DNA from: Segatella albensis DSM 11370 = JCM 12258
GTDB taxonomy: Bacteria; Bacteroidota; Bacteroidia; Bacteroidales; Bacteroidaceae
Assembly: GCF_000426565.1 (NCBI RefSeq)
Contig: NZ_AUFP01000005.1
Coordinates: forward strand, 1 to 64,000
Direction: 5' to 3'
Length of the DNA stretch: 64,000 nucleotides
Shown: positions 52,418-59,887 of the stretch, piece after piece
Layout: each line of letters starts with the position of its first letter
How positions within the stretch are numbered: position 1 is the first letter of the stretch
The notes under the pieces: generated by a model
Told to the model about the DNA's origin: nothing
Seen by the model: the letters and a program-made list of their open reading frames with translations, nothing else
The model's database searches: none
Program-made: the position numbers and the translations under genes

Positions 52418-53238
52418 TGAGAACTGAAACGCATCACAACATATACGTTTTTTCAGACTGCCGCAGCATTGTCATCTGTGGCGACATCCACGGGGACTTC
52501 AATCTCCTCGTGAATAAAGTTTGTGTCCAATATCAGATGAAAGATACTCTGGTCATCGTGGCTGGTGATTGTGGCTTTGGCTTTGAGAGAAAAGGGTACT
52601 ATGAGAATATTGTTAAGCGCAATGCCAAGCGAGTAAACGAATCCAACAACTGGTTTCTTTTCATCCGTGGCAATCATGACAATCCAGAATACTTTGACGG
52701 AAAGACATTCCGGCATAAAAGGTTTACTTGCATTCCTGACTACTCTGTAGTAAAAGCCAATGGTCACACCATACTCTGTGTCGGTGGAGCAATATCTGTT
52801 GACCGTCAGACAAGAATAGATTCGTGGGAACACAATCAAAGAAAGGCACATAGGTACAGCCATAACTCTTCTGACAACGAATTTCTTTCACCTAACTATT
52901 ATTGGCAGGATGAAGCACCTGTTTTCAACAATGATGTACTGTCTGAAATAACCAATTTGTATAAGATAGATACAGTCGTGACGCATACAGCCCCATCTTT
53001 CTGTGAACTACAGAACAAAGATGGATTATTGCAATGGGCAATCTATGATGACGGTCTGTTAGATGATGTGCAGAATGAACGTGAGACAATGGATGCAATC
53101 TATACCAAATTGAGAGCAGTGCCCAAGACACTTACACATTGGTATTACGGTCACTTTCATCAAAGCTGGCATTCATCTATTGATGGAGTCTTGTTCAAGA
53201 TGTTAGACATCATGGAACTTGCAGAACTCACTCCTTGA
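52417..53238 (+). CDS. calcineurin-like metallophosphoesterase
   Basis: A 273-residue phosphoesterase with all five motifs: GDIHGDFNLL (GDxH), VAGDCGFGFE (GDxxxxG), FIRGNHDNPEYF (GNHD), VVTHTAPSF, and YGHFHQSW (GHxH). It is translationally coupled to the nucleotidyltransferase, so it may act on the same or an antagonised reaction. Such a third gene is not part of standard AbiE. Confidence 0.85.
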   Translation: MRTETHHNIYVFSDCRSIVICGDIHGDFNLLVNKVCVQYQMKDTLVIVAGDCGFGFERKGYYENIVKRNAKRVNESNNWFLFIRGNHDNPEYFDGKTFRHKRFTCIPDYSVVKANGHTILCVGGAISVDRQTRIDSWEHNQRKAHRYSHNSSDNEFLSPNYYWQDEAPVFNNDVLSEITNLYKIDTVVTHTAPSFCELQNKDGLLQWAIYDDGLLDDVQNERETMDAIYTKLRAVPKTLTHWYYGHFHQSWHSSIDGVLFKMLDIMELAELTP

Positions 53239-53313
53239 CTAAAGAAAGGCTTACAACACCATCCTGTACAAAGAGATTACTATCAGATAGAAGTGTAGTT
53301 GTTTTGTACGGTT

Positions 53314-53356
53314 ATATAAATTCGGCAATAATCGCTTTTTATTGCCGAATTTATAT
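53314..53356 (+). terminator. strong hairpin (ATTCGGCAATA type), likely terminator
   Basis: ATATAAATTCGGCAATA and TATTGCCGAATTTATAT form a perfect 17-bp stem with a 9-nt loop containing a T-run. The inner stem is the same as in the hairpin at 60988-61027. Confidence 0.65.
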
Positions 53357-53458
53357 TCAACTCCAAGAATAAGCAATCATACATATTACAAGTGTTTTTT
53401 TGCCGACCAAAAGAAAGAGAACCCAAATGTCAAATGCGACAGATGGACTCTCTTAAAT

Positions 53459-53635
53459 CTATACAATAAAAACTTCGTCTTTATAAACTGGGACTTCTTT
53501 GCCGTTGGTCAGCTGAACGAGCCATTCATTACCGTAGTCATCAACGATGATGCCATTGCTGTGACCTTTCCATGGAAATAGGAGTTCACAAAATGCTCCT
53601 ATCAAATCGGAATTGTTATCTTCATCTGTGTACAT
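53459..53635 (-). CDS. small hypothetical protein (58 residues or longer)
   Basis: Reverse frame MYTDEDNNSDLIGAFCELLF, then PWKGHSNGIIVDDYGNEWLV and KEVPVYKDEVFIV. It reads like a real protein with a compact beta fold. The frame stays open upstream as far as the stop of the gene at 53698 (...RWYAVATDGIPSHNIPTI), so a non-ATG start coupled to that gene is quite possible. The forward frame over the same bases is a shadow. Confidence 0.55.
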   Translation of the reverse strand: MYTDEDNNSDLIGAFCELLFPWKGHSNGIIVDDYGNEWLVQLTNGKEVPVYKDEVFIV

Positions 53636-53697
53636 AATGGTTGGGATGTTGTGCGATGGTATGCCATCGGTAGCGACCGCATACCACCGCAGGTTAG

Positions 53698-54285
53698 TTA
53701 TTCAAATGTAAATTGACGGATGTAGAAGTAGGTATCATCATCGTCATACTCATACTCGTTGATGAAGTTCATCATTTCCTCATCAGTTCGCTCACCTTGC
53801 TTGACGTTCATCTTCTCACACCAATCATTGATAGCATCTTTGAGGGTGGTGTAGATGTCATCACAAGCATCCTCGAATGGTTCTCCGCTTGAACTGACTG
53901 CTACCTCTTCAGGGAAGAAGTCACACTCATCATGCACATAATAGACCTCACAGCCACATTCACAGACTCTGTATGAGATAGAGAGTTCATCCCATAGCAG
54001 ATGGTTAATCTCCTCGAATAACTCGTTGCAAGCATCCCATGCTGTTTCTGTTTCAAAGGATAGCAGATAGTAGTCATTGGCTGGGTCTTCCTCATACTCT
54101 GCCCAATAGATGTGACCACGAACACAAATTTGCTTTGTTTCGTAGTCGACGCCGTAGTGCTCTGTCAACTGGTAAAGCCAGATGTTCTTACTGTTTACCT
54201 CCATCTTTTGGAGTGTGCTCCACAGGTCGTTTACAGCCTTGCGTGTACCTGTCACCTTGTAGGTGGTTGTTGCTTGATTTGCCAT
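53698..54285 (-). CDS. acidic hypothetical protein (195 residues)
   Basis: MANQATTTYKVTGTRKAVND at the N-terminus (ferredoxin-like beta-alpha pattern), then ISYRVCECGCEVYYVHDECD in the middle, with a possible Cys metal site, and a very acidic C-terminus (EYEYDDDDTYFYIRQF). Proteins of this kind are common on Bacteroidales mobile elements; no function is known. It is followed at once by the small gene at 53459. Confidence 0.55.
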   Translation of the reverse strand: MANQATTTYKVTGTRKAVNDLWSTLQKMEVNSKNIWLYQLTEHYGVDYETKQICVRGHIYWAEYEEDPANDYYLLSFETETAWDACNELFEEINHLLWDELSISYRVCECGCEVYYVHDECDFFPEEVAVSSSGEPFEDACDDIYTTLKDAINDWCEKMNVKQGERTDEEMMNFINEYEYDDDDTYFYIRQFTFE

Positions 54286-54370
54286 AATCTTGAAGTTTTT
54301 ATTTCCCTACTGTAGATTTCTCTACTTTCGGGAGTGATTAAAAATTATGTTGCTTCACAAGGTGTTGTGA

Positions 54371-54484
54371 CCATCAGCACAAGGTTATGGCTCCAAATAC
54401 AACCCGTATGGTGTGGAGATTTGGAGTCATACCGATGGATCACCTTGGGTAGATGAAGGAACAACAGTTACCTTTGCAACCTAA
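54371..54484 (+). pseudogene. short coding remnant
   Basis: After a stop at 54368, 37 codons read SAQGYGSKYNPYGVEIWSHT and DGSPWVDEGTTVTFAT to a stop, with protein-like character but no start. It is probably the tail of a lost gene. Confidence 0.3.
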
Positions 54485-54563
54485 TTTCATCGACTCACGA
54501 AAGCAGAAACGGCAGTCCTTATTATATATACGCATACGCGCACGAAGGAATCTGAGGATATAA

Positions 54564-54752
54564 TTATCTTTGCCGTCCAAAAGTAAGGTTTTCGTCTTCT
54601 TCGTTCAGAGCATCTTTTGCGTGCTGAAATACTCTGTTTCCTTTTCCTTTGCCGATATAGAAAATCTTATTGTCTCTTGGATCAACTAAAGCGTAAACAT
54701 AATATGCGAGAGCTTCAATGGTCCGTTGGTCGAAGGTATTGATAACGCTCAT
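54564..54752 (-). pseudogene. GIY-YIG nuclease-family gene, N-terminal part (on the opposite strand to its C-terminus)
   Basis: Residues 1-56 hold the GIY-YIG start [40 protein letters not shown], then leave homology at about 54585 (TFGRQR, stop). The missing remainder lies on the other strand from about 55312. Inverting 54585-55312 would rejoin the two in frame order. Confidence 0.7.
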
Positions 54753-54773
54753 AATATCTCGTTTTTAGTAACT

Positions 54774-54809
54774 TACTTTCCCACGCAGAATCTACTTTCC
54801 GACGCAGAA
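54774..54809 (-). other. inverted attachment cores (two tandem copies)
   Basis: Reverse complement of TTCTGCGTGGGAAAGTA, exact at 54774-54790 and with one mismatch at 54793-54809; period 19 bp. Confidence 0.7.
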
Positions 54810-55040
54810 GTTACTATCTGCAAATATAAGTGGTTGATAATCAGCACAAACGCCTTTGTTTTAGGGTGTCTAAAGTGACTCCGAGGGACGGTGGGGGGAC
54901 GCAAAATAGGCAAAAATCTGCAAATATGACTGCCTTCAAAAAAAGAAAATGCAAACATCTGCAAAATTGATTTTCCAGTTCTTTGCACGTTTACACTTTT
55001 TAACGCAGATTTTTGCACATTCTTGCAATCGCTGAGAAGC
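54774..55040 (-). repeat. long inverted repeat, left arm
   Basis: By eye more than 90 percent identical, in reverse complement, to 58730-59008. It includes the attachment cores and repeated TTTGCAGATTTTTGC motifs. Confidence 0.75.
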
Positions 55041-55232
55041 GAGCAAGGAATGAATCTGGTATGTCTTTTAGTGATGCTCATTGTCATTTCTAACCCTTTT
55101 TATAGTAACGGCACTTGATAACATTTTATTGTTCTATGTAAGACGAATACGTTTTTGTCCCCCGTCAGTCTTCCGTTGTATTCGAGTTTGTCCCTTGTAA
55201 AGTAATGCTGGTTTCGTAGTCGAAAGATAAAA

Positions 55233-55278
55233 GGTTTAGTTTAGGTTATGGATATTTAATATGGGAATAAACTAAACC
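55233..55278. repeat. 46-bp palindromic element, left copy
   Basis: GGTTTAGTTTA at one end and TAAACTAAACC at the other, an 11-bp perfect inverted pair around 24 bp. The reverse complement recurs at 58681-58726 with one difference. Confidence 0.7.
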
Positions 55279-55311
55279 GTACCTTATCCAATTAAACCAA
55301 GCAACCCCTCT

Positions 55312-55914
55312 CTTAAACTTGATAAAATCCGGAGTATTCTGCAAGAAGGAAAACAAGTCAACCTCTATATCTTACGACATAACTTAACAGAAGATGTTGC
55401 ATATATTGTGGAATCTACGCTCATCGATTTATTAACCTACAGCAAGTTTAACAAGATAAATCAATTGACAAATATTGTTGCAGGTCATCATCAATGGAAT
55501 GAAGGTATTAAAGACGTTGATGAGATAAATGCCATATACAATTGTTCGAAAATAAACATAAATCATGGTGAGACATTGCTATTAGTTAGTCTAAATAGAA
55601 GTTTCAATCAGGCAAAAGCGAATGGGGTATATCGCAGGCTTGACATTTATGAAGCTACCCGAAAGTATTGGAAGATTAGTAAAAATGCACCTCACGAGGT
55701 TAAGTATGTGCTGGGTGTTTATAAAGGAGTTGTCCGTAGCGTCATAGAGGTCAATTCCTGGCATTGGACAACTGTTGCAGAAGATGGTACGACGTTTGAT
55801 AAAGAACGTTGTGTCTTTGAAGGTAAACTCATAGAAGATTCGCCATACTTAAACAAAGATATTTCAGATTATCCTTTTGGAAGTGGAGGAGCCGTGAGGT
55901 ATATTAGATCATGA
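55312..55914 (+). pseudogene. GIY-YIG nuclease-family gene, C-terminal part
   Basis: The frame LKLDKIRSILQEGKQVNLYI, LRHNLTEDVAYIVESTLIDL, LTNIVAGHHQWNEGIKDVDE and the C-terminal NSWHWTTVAEDG belongs to the same LEM-3/GIY-YIG-like family as 54564-54752 and continues exactly where that piece stops. A GTG at 55408 could start a shorter product, but the homology begins upstream of it, so this is the separated C-terminal half. Confidence 0.65.
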
Positions 55915-55939
55915 TTGGGCAATATCATCGTGAAGATGT

Positions 55940-56605
55940 TTATCGCAAATAACCATAAGGTTTCTCTATAAAATCACAAAAATCTTTGTACAGTTTCTCC
56001 TTTTCTGGGTATTTTGAATACGCATAAAGAATATTGTCTACTTTCTTTTCTGCAATTTGATTTGATCTCAGAATATTAACACGAGATTTTGTAATTATGT
56101 TTTCTGCATTCCCATTATCACATTCCACTAGTATCGGTAAGTCATCTTTCATATTACTCCCCGTAGCATCGTAACTTCTGAATAACTCAGCACAAGCTAA
56201 TGGACCTTTCAGAACTTTGCCACTTTTCTTTTCTATCAACTGACGAATAAGAATACCGCCAAAGTATGCACTATCATCTAGCACAAACTTCTGAACTATC
56301 TTCCCTTTATCATCAAATTTGTTTGTAGACTCAATACTACTTGAAAAGTTAAGGTCTATTCCTCCGAAATCATTAACGTACCAATATAATGGTTTGGACA
56401 CTCGTGGATGAGTGATAATATCACGATGATTCTTGTTGTAGAAGTAAAATTCAATCTCCTTAAAAAGATACTTCTTCTCACCCTTTTGGATAGCAAAACT
56501 TTCAAACAGCATCTTTGCTATTTTTTCAAAACGCTCTTCGATGTCAGATGTATTCATGTTGGCATCGAGAGTCATTAGCTGTCGGAGTTGCTCTGTGTTA
56601 TTCAT
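55940..56605 (-). CDS. hypothetical protein (221 residues)
   Basis: MNNTEQLRQLMTLDANMNTS onwards. Central part KEIEFYFYNKNHRDIITHPR, PLYWYVNDFGGIDLNFSS and YFGGILIRQLIEKKSGKVLK, then GPLACAELF. I know this layout from uncharacterised Bacteroidales proteins; it faintly recalls 3-methyladenine glycosylase-type folds, but that is weak. It lies 17 bp after the secreted protein gene at 56623, perhaps co-transcribed. Confidence 0.5.
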   Translation of the reverse strand: MNNTEQLRQLMTLDANMNTSDIEERFEKIAKMLFESFAIQKGEKKYLFKEIEFYFYNKNHRDIITHPRVSKPLYWYVNDFGGIDLNFSSSIESTNKFDDKGKIVQKFVLDDSAYFGGILIRQLIEKKSGKVLKGPLACAELFRSYDATGSNMKDDLPILVECDNGNAENIITKSRVNILRSNQIAEKKVDNILYAYSKYPEKEKLYKDFCDFIEKPYGYLR

Positions 56606-56622
56606 ATAAAGGAAGCTAATTG

Positions 56623-57408
56623 TTAATCTTCGTGTATTGTCAACTTTCCATTCTTGAGTTCATACACCCTTATTCGAACTTTTATTTTCTCTAAGGGCAA
56701 ACGAGTAGCTATAATTTTTGATTTATATTGTCCATTTGGTAAATAGGCTACCTTCCATGTGCTCACCGAATTACCCTTAACATCTCCATATATCAATTTG
56801 AAAGAAGTGTCATTCAATCGTTCGATTTTTAAAAGAATATCAAAATCATCAGCATGATCCAATTCTAGTTGCTGAAGATACCCTACTCCTTCCTTACTCC
56901 AATAAAAACGGGATGACGTTATGAGTTTCAACTCTTTCTTAACGTAATTCTGCGCAATTTGATTTTCCTTTTTGAAGTTGTACTTGTTAGTCTTATAATC
57001 ATTAATATATGTTTGCCGCAAAAGCTCGTCTGTTACTCTTTGGGATATTGGACGTCGATTAAAATCAAATATGTCAACAACTCTAACCAGTTGCCCTTTT
57101 TCATTATAAACTTCTTCACCAATTACACGATATTGTGGATGTGACTTATATTTGTTGTAGGACATTCGTAATGGGTATGCTTCAAATACATCCTCACTTT
57201 CCTCCTTGTCAATCCACTCCCATCCTTCAGTAGAATCAATAATAATTGGAATCTTTGTGAATTCAGAATTGTCACCTTTGTCATTATTTATCGAATCCTC
57301 AAAAGATGACATATTATCTATAGGAGCCTGACGTGGAACAACATCCTGTCCCAAAACTTGCACAGATAAATATATCAATATGGCTATTAAGAAAAATCTA
57401 TTATTCAT
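56623..57408 (-). CDS. secreted hypothetical protein (261 residues)
   Basis: Signal peptide MNNRFFLIAILIYLSVQVLG, then an acidic linker and a beta/helix domain with YNEKGQLVRVVDIFDFNRRP and VAYLPNGQYKSKIIA, resembling MORN-like or TonB-C-like periplasmic proteins. Not assigned. It overlaps the end of the truncated toxin frame at 57405 by 4 bp. Confidence 0.5.
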   Translation of the reverse strand: MNNRFFLIAILIYLSVQVLGQDVVPRQAPIDNMSSFEDSINNDKGDNSEFTKIPIIIDSTEGWEWIDKEESEDVFEAYPLRMSYNKYKSHPQYRVIGEEVYNEKGQLVRVVDIFDFNRRPISQRVTDELLRQTYINDYKTNKYNFKKENQIAQNYVKKELKLITSSRFYWSKEGVGYLQQLELDHADDFDILLKIERLNDTSFKLIYGDVKGNSVSTWKVAYLPNGQYKSKIIATRLPLEKIKVRIRVYELKNGKLTIHED

Positions 57409-57668
57409 AATCTCAAATATATAAGGTGTAAATCTTTGCTTACTTTTCTCTCTTTTATATTAGCTATTTCTTCGCTATAACGTGGCTGGGGTGAAAGATA
57501 GAGCTTATGCAAAGCTGTTCCACCTCGGAATGCCAACTGCGATGCAAGGAACTCATCACTAAAGATGGAAACCAAGGCACGGCATATAATCAGGTCTTGC
57601 TCAATCTGGGCATTATCTATCCACGGAGCATGTTCGCTCCATTGCTGTATCGCTGTTCTATTAATCAT
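57405..57668 (-). pseudogene. AbiEii toxin, truncated N-terminal part (87 residues)
   Basis: MINRTAIQQWSEHAPWIDNA then LASQLAFRGGTALHKLYLSP and RYSEE: the AbiEii nucleotidyltransferase start with GGTALHK, but the sequence departs just where RYSEDIDLV should give the catalytic DxD. The remaining 200 or so residues are gone. The ATG overlaps the antitoxin stop as ATGA, so the operon was once intact. The toxin is expected to be inactive. Confidence 0.75.
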
Positions 57669-58468
57669 ATATCGTCTGTTTCTATTTCTACGTTTATGTT
57701 TATCTTCCACCGGCTGTCTCTAACAGATAGATTATCTTCTGCCGATGTACTCAAAGGTTGATATTTGAAATACCCCGATGATGTACGAAGCTGTTCATAC
57801 AATTTATCTGCTAACTTCTTTTCCCCGACAACATTTTCAAGTATATAGCCAAGTCGTTGCCATACAACCTTTTTCACATAAGTTGCAAGTGGCGCAAACT
57901 GATTATTAATGTCAATCTGCTCTGAAAGTTCTTCAAGTATGGTGGCGACTCGCGACAATCCGCCTACATGTTGCTGATATTGCACTAAGTCAGCGGCGGT
58001 TAGAAGAGGATTTGATATACGGATAGTTCCCGTTTCTGTATTCTTTGTAATTAGGGCTTCCTCCGGTAGTCCATCCCGATAAAACCAATCTATGGTTACA
58101 TTACGAGTAGAAACTGTCCTACGCTTAGGAAAAGTCGTCATTACAGAGAATTGCTGGGGACGCTGATGAGCTGCACCAAGCATCTCGGCTGCGCTAAGCA
58201 TACATACATAGTAAGGCTTTTGCAGGTACGACATTAACTGATCAATATAGTAGGTCGCAGGAACTGACCCACGTAAAACATAGTGAACGGGAATAATAAC
58301 GTAATACCCTCTATATACACTGGCTATAGTCTTGTTTGAACTAAGTCTGGAAAGTTCATTTTGAAGAATCTGTTCTGAAGAGCACAAGTCAGCAGCCCTT
58401 ACATCCTCAACAGAAAACGTAGGAAAACCATGAATAGCTCTATTTTCTACCCACTTTTGTAATGTCAT
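57665..58468 (-). CDS. AbiEi-family antitoxin
   Basis: A 267-residue protein: N-terminal winged helix (MTLQKWVENRAIHGFPTFSV, LSRLSSNKTIASVYRGYYVI), then YYVCMLSAAEMLGAAHQRPQ and FSVMTTFPKRRTV, and a C-terminal domain, the AbiEi pattern for type IV antitoxins. It seems intact while its toxin is truncated, so it may remain as a repressor or as protection against related toxins. A Met 9 bp upstream (58477) is the alternative start. Confidence 0.75.
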   Translation of the reverse strand: MTLQKWVENRAIHGFPTFSVEDVRAADLCSSEQILQNELSRLSSNKTIASVYRGYYVIIPVHYVLRGSVPATYYIDQLMSYLQKPYYVCMLSAAEMLGAAHQRPQQFSVMTTFPKRRTVSTRNVTIDWFYRDGLPEEALITKNTETGTIRISNPLLTAADLVQYQQHVGGLSRVATILEELSEQIDINNQFAPLATYVKKVVWQRLGYILENVVGEKKLADKLYEQLRTSSGYFKYQPLSTSAEDNLSVRDSRWKININVEIETDDI

Positions 58469-58680
58469 ACTGAGCAATTTTGGTGTAAATATAATAAAAA
58501 AAATATTATCTTTGTACTTTTTTCGCCTAAAACCACACTATTTTATAGATTTTTATCTCCAAATTCGCATTTTTATCGAATTTGGAAGCAAAATACACGC
58601 ATATAACTCTAAATATGAGATATGATTGCCGTCCAAAAAGAAAGAGAAGCCAATTATTCTGTTTGATAGCGCAACCCTTT

Positions 58681-58726
58681 GGTTTAGTTTATACCCATAT
58701 TAAATATCCATAACCTAAACTAAACC
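58681..58726. repeat. 46-bp palindromic element, right copy
   Basis: Inverted copy of 55233-55278 with the same 11-bp ends. Confidence 0.7.
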
Positions 58727-58729
58727 TTA

Positions 58730-59008
58730 ATGCAAGAATCCGCAAAAATCTGCGTTAAAAAGTGTAAACGTGCAAAAAACTGGAAAATCGATTTTGCAGA
58801 TGTTTGCATTTTCTTTTTTTTGACGGCAGTCATATTTGCAGATTTTTGCCTATTTTACGTCCCCCCACCGTCCCTCGGAGTCACTTTAGACGCCCTAAGA
58901 CAAAGGCGTTTATATTGATTATCAGATACTTATATTTACAGATAGTAACTTCTGCGTGGGAAAGTAGATTTTGCGTGGGAAAGTAGATTCTGCGTGGGTA
59001 AGTAGATT
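58730..59008 (+). repeat. long inverted repeat, right arm
   Basis: Partner of 54774-55040. It holds TTTGCAGATTTTTGC-type motifs at about 58742, 58796 and 58836, and three attachment cores at the right end. Frames on either strand here are not genes. Confidence 0.75.
58950..59008 (+). other. three tandem attachment cores (attR side)
   Basis: TTCTGCGTGGGAAAGTA exact at 58950-58966, then variants starting at about 58969 and 58988 with one change each; period 19 bp, separated by GATT. Confidence 0.7.
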
Positions 59009-59022
59009 GTAATGCATTGGTT

Positions 59023-59079
59023 ATTAGATAGTTGCAATACTTTGTTAGAACATTTTAACAAATATAGCAACTGTCTAAT
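59023..59079. repeat. nested inverted repeat
   Basis: ATTAGATAGTTGC (59023) with GCAACTGTCTAAT (59067), one mismatch, enclosing TTTGTTA and TAACAAA. A cruciform-forming site between the attachment cores and the recombinase genes. Confidence 0.55.
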
Positions 59080-59088
59080 TATCAACTA

Positions 59089-59230
59089 TTTGCAAAAATC
59101 TGCAAATAAAAACCATCACATTCTACGGTAGAAAGTACGAAAAACAGGGGTAAAAATATGCAAATATCCGATACTCATTTTGAGGGTAGTTGTCACCTGA
59201 TATTTGCAGATTTTTGTAGATGTTTGCATT
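59089..59230. repeat. further TTTGCAGATTTTTGC motifs (possible recombinase arm sites)
   Basis: Copies at 59089-59106 (both orientations joined) and 59203-59228 (two in a row). Together with those at 58742-58850 they flank the attachment cores on both sides. Confidence 0.5.
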
Positions 59231-59281
59231 GCACCGATTTCATTATATTATCATGCCTGCACTAAAGCAGGTTTTGATAAT

Positions 59282-59887
59282 ATGATATACAATAACAAGA
59301 AACACTTCTACGATCCATACGATAGTTTGGACGCAGAATGGAAAGCAAAACTCTCTCATGAGATGCTTTCCGTAGGAGAAGCGGCTCGCCTTTCTGGATT
59401 CAGCCGCCAATACATTAACAAACTCATTGCAAACGGCATCATTGATGCTAAAAAGAACAACGATGGGAACTATGTGATTGCTTGGAAAAAGTTCGTCAGA
59501 TGGTTCTCGGCTCTTCCAATTACACTAACCTCCCCTATCGGTTATGCCAGTTACTCTTTGAAAGAGCTGATGCGCTACACGGGCATGAGCAGATGCTGGG
59601 TATTAAAGTTTGCAATACGTAATTCTATTCCTTCATACTATGTTGGTATGTATCGTCGTTTCTGCAAGTCTGCCTGTGAAGAAGCATGGAAACGAGAATC
59701 TATTGCACTGAAACGTTGGCTGTCCCTTGAAGAAGTCTGTACACTCTTCGATATTGATGAGGAAGTTATCTTTGCTCTTGCTGCCCTGCATAGGATAAGA
59801 GTGAAAAGACATAATAAAAGCCAGGTCTATAACAAGGTAGATATACTGACTATCGTAAAGAAAGGAGGTACATTATGTCACAAGTGA
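59282..59887 (+). CDS. helix-turn-helix DNA-binding protein (excisionase-like)
   Basis: A 201-residue protein with a MerR/excisionase-type HTH near residues 30-55 (EMLSVGEAARLSGFSRQYIN, KLIANGIIDAKK) and further HTH-like repeats (SLKELMRYTGMSRCWVLKFA; LSLEEVCTLFDIDEEVIFAL). It lies between the attachment cores and the recombinase and overlaps the latter by 13 bp, so I infer it controls integration and excision. The ATG at 59282 is chosen over an upstream one lying inside the repeated arm-site motifs. Confidence 0.65.
   Translation: MIYNNKKHFYDPYDSLDAEWKAKLSHEMLSVGEAARLSGFSRQYINKLIANGIIDAKKNNDGNYVIAWKKFVRWFSALPITLTSPIGYASYSLKELMRYTGMSRCWVLKFAIRNSIPSYYVGMYRRFCKSACEEAWKRESIALKRWLSLEEVCTLFDIDEEVIFALAALHRIRVKRHNKSQVYNKVDILTIVKKGGTLCHK

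Larger units (their letters stand above)
36634..58966. mobile_element. integrative island at mnmE (element 1)
   Basis: About 22 kb between the attL core at the mnmE end and the first direct core at 58950-58966. It begins with a decayed tyrosine recombinase, carries the WYL regulon, SSB, two AbiE loci and a GIY-YIG remnant, and has lower GC than the core genome by eye. No conjugation genes are visible, so it is at most mobilisable. The inner limits of sub-elements are uncertain because of the inverted copy at 54774. Confidence 0.6.

Noticed and set aside
53342-53581. Forward 79-residue frame after the phosphoesterase
   Set aside because: The reverse frame over the same bases reads as a better protein, and the forward one begins inside a terminator hairpin.
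54469-54476. TACCTTTG promoter box
   Set aside because: It falls within a coding remnant and points into a region without a forward gene; probably chance.
58627-58650. Similarity between TTGCCGnCCAAAA sequences at 53400, 54570 and 58627 as a mobile-element end
   Set aside because: The shared part is short and its flanks do not align consistently across the three copies; not enough to claim a repeat.
58730-58986. Forward frames of about 60 residues in the right inverted repeat
   Set aside because: The same stretch is repeated inverted at 54774-55040 and contains attachment cores and arm-like motifs; it is a site region, not a gene.
58742-59228. CRISPR array
   Set aside because: The repeated TTTGCAGATTTTTGC motifs are irregularly spaced and in both orientations, and no cas genes are present.
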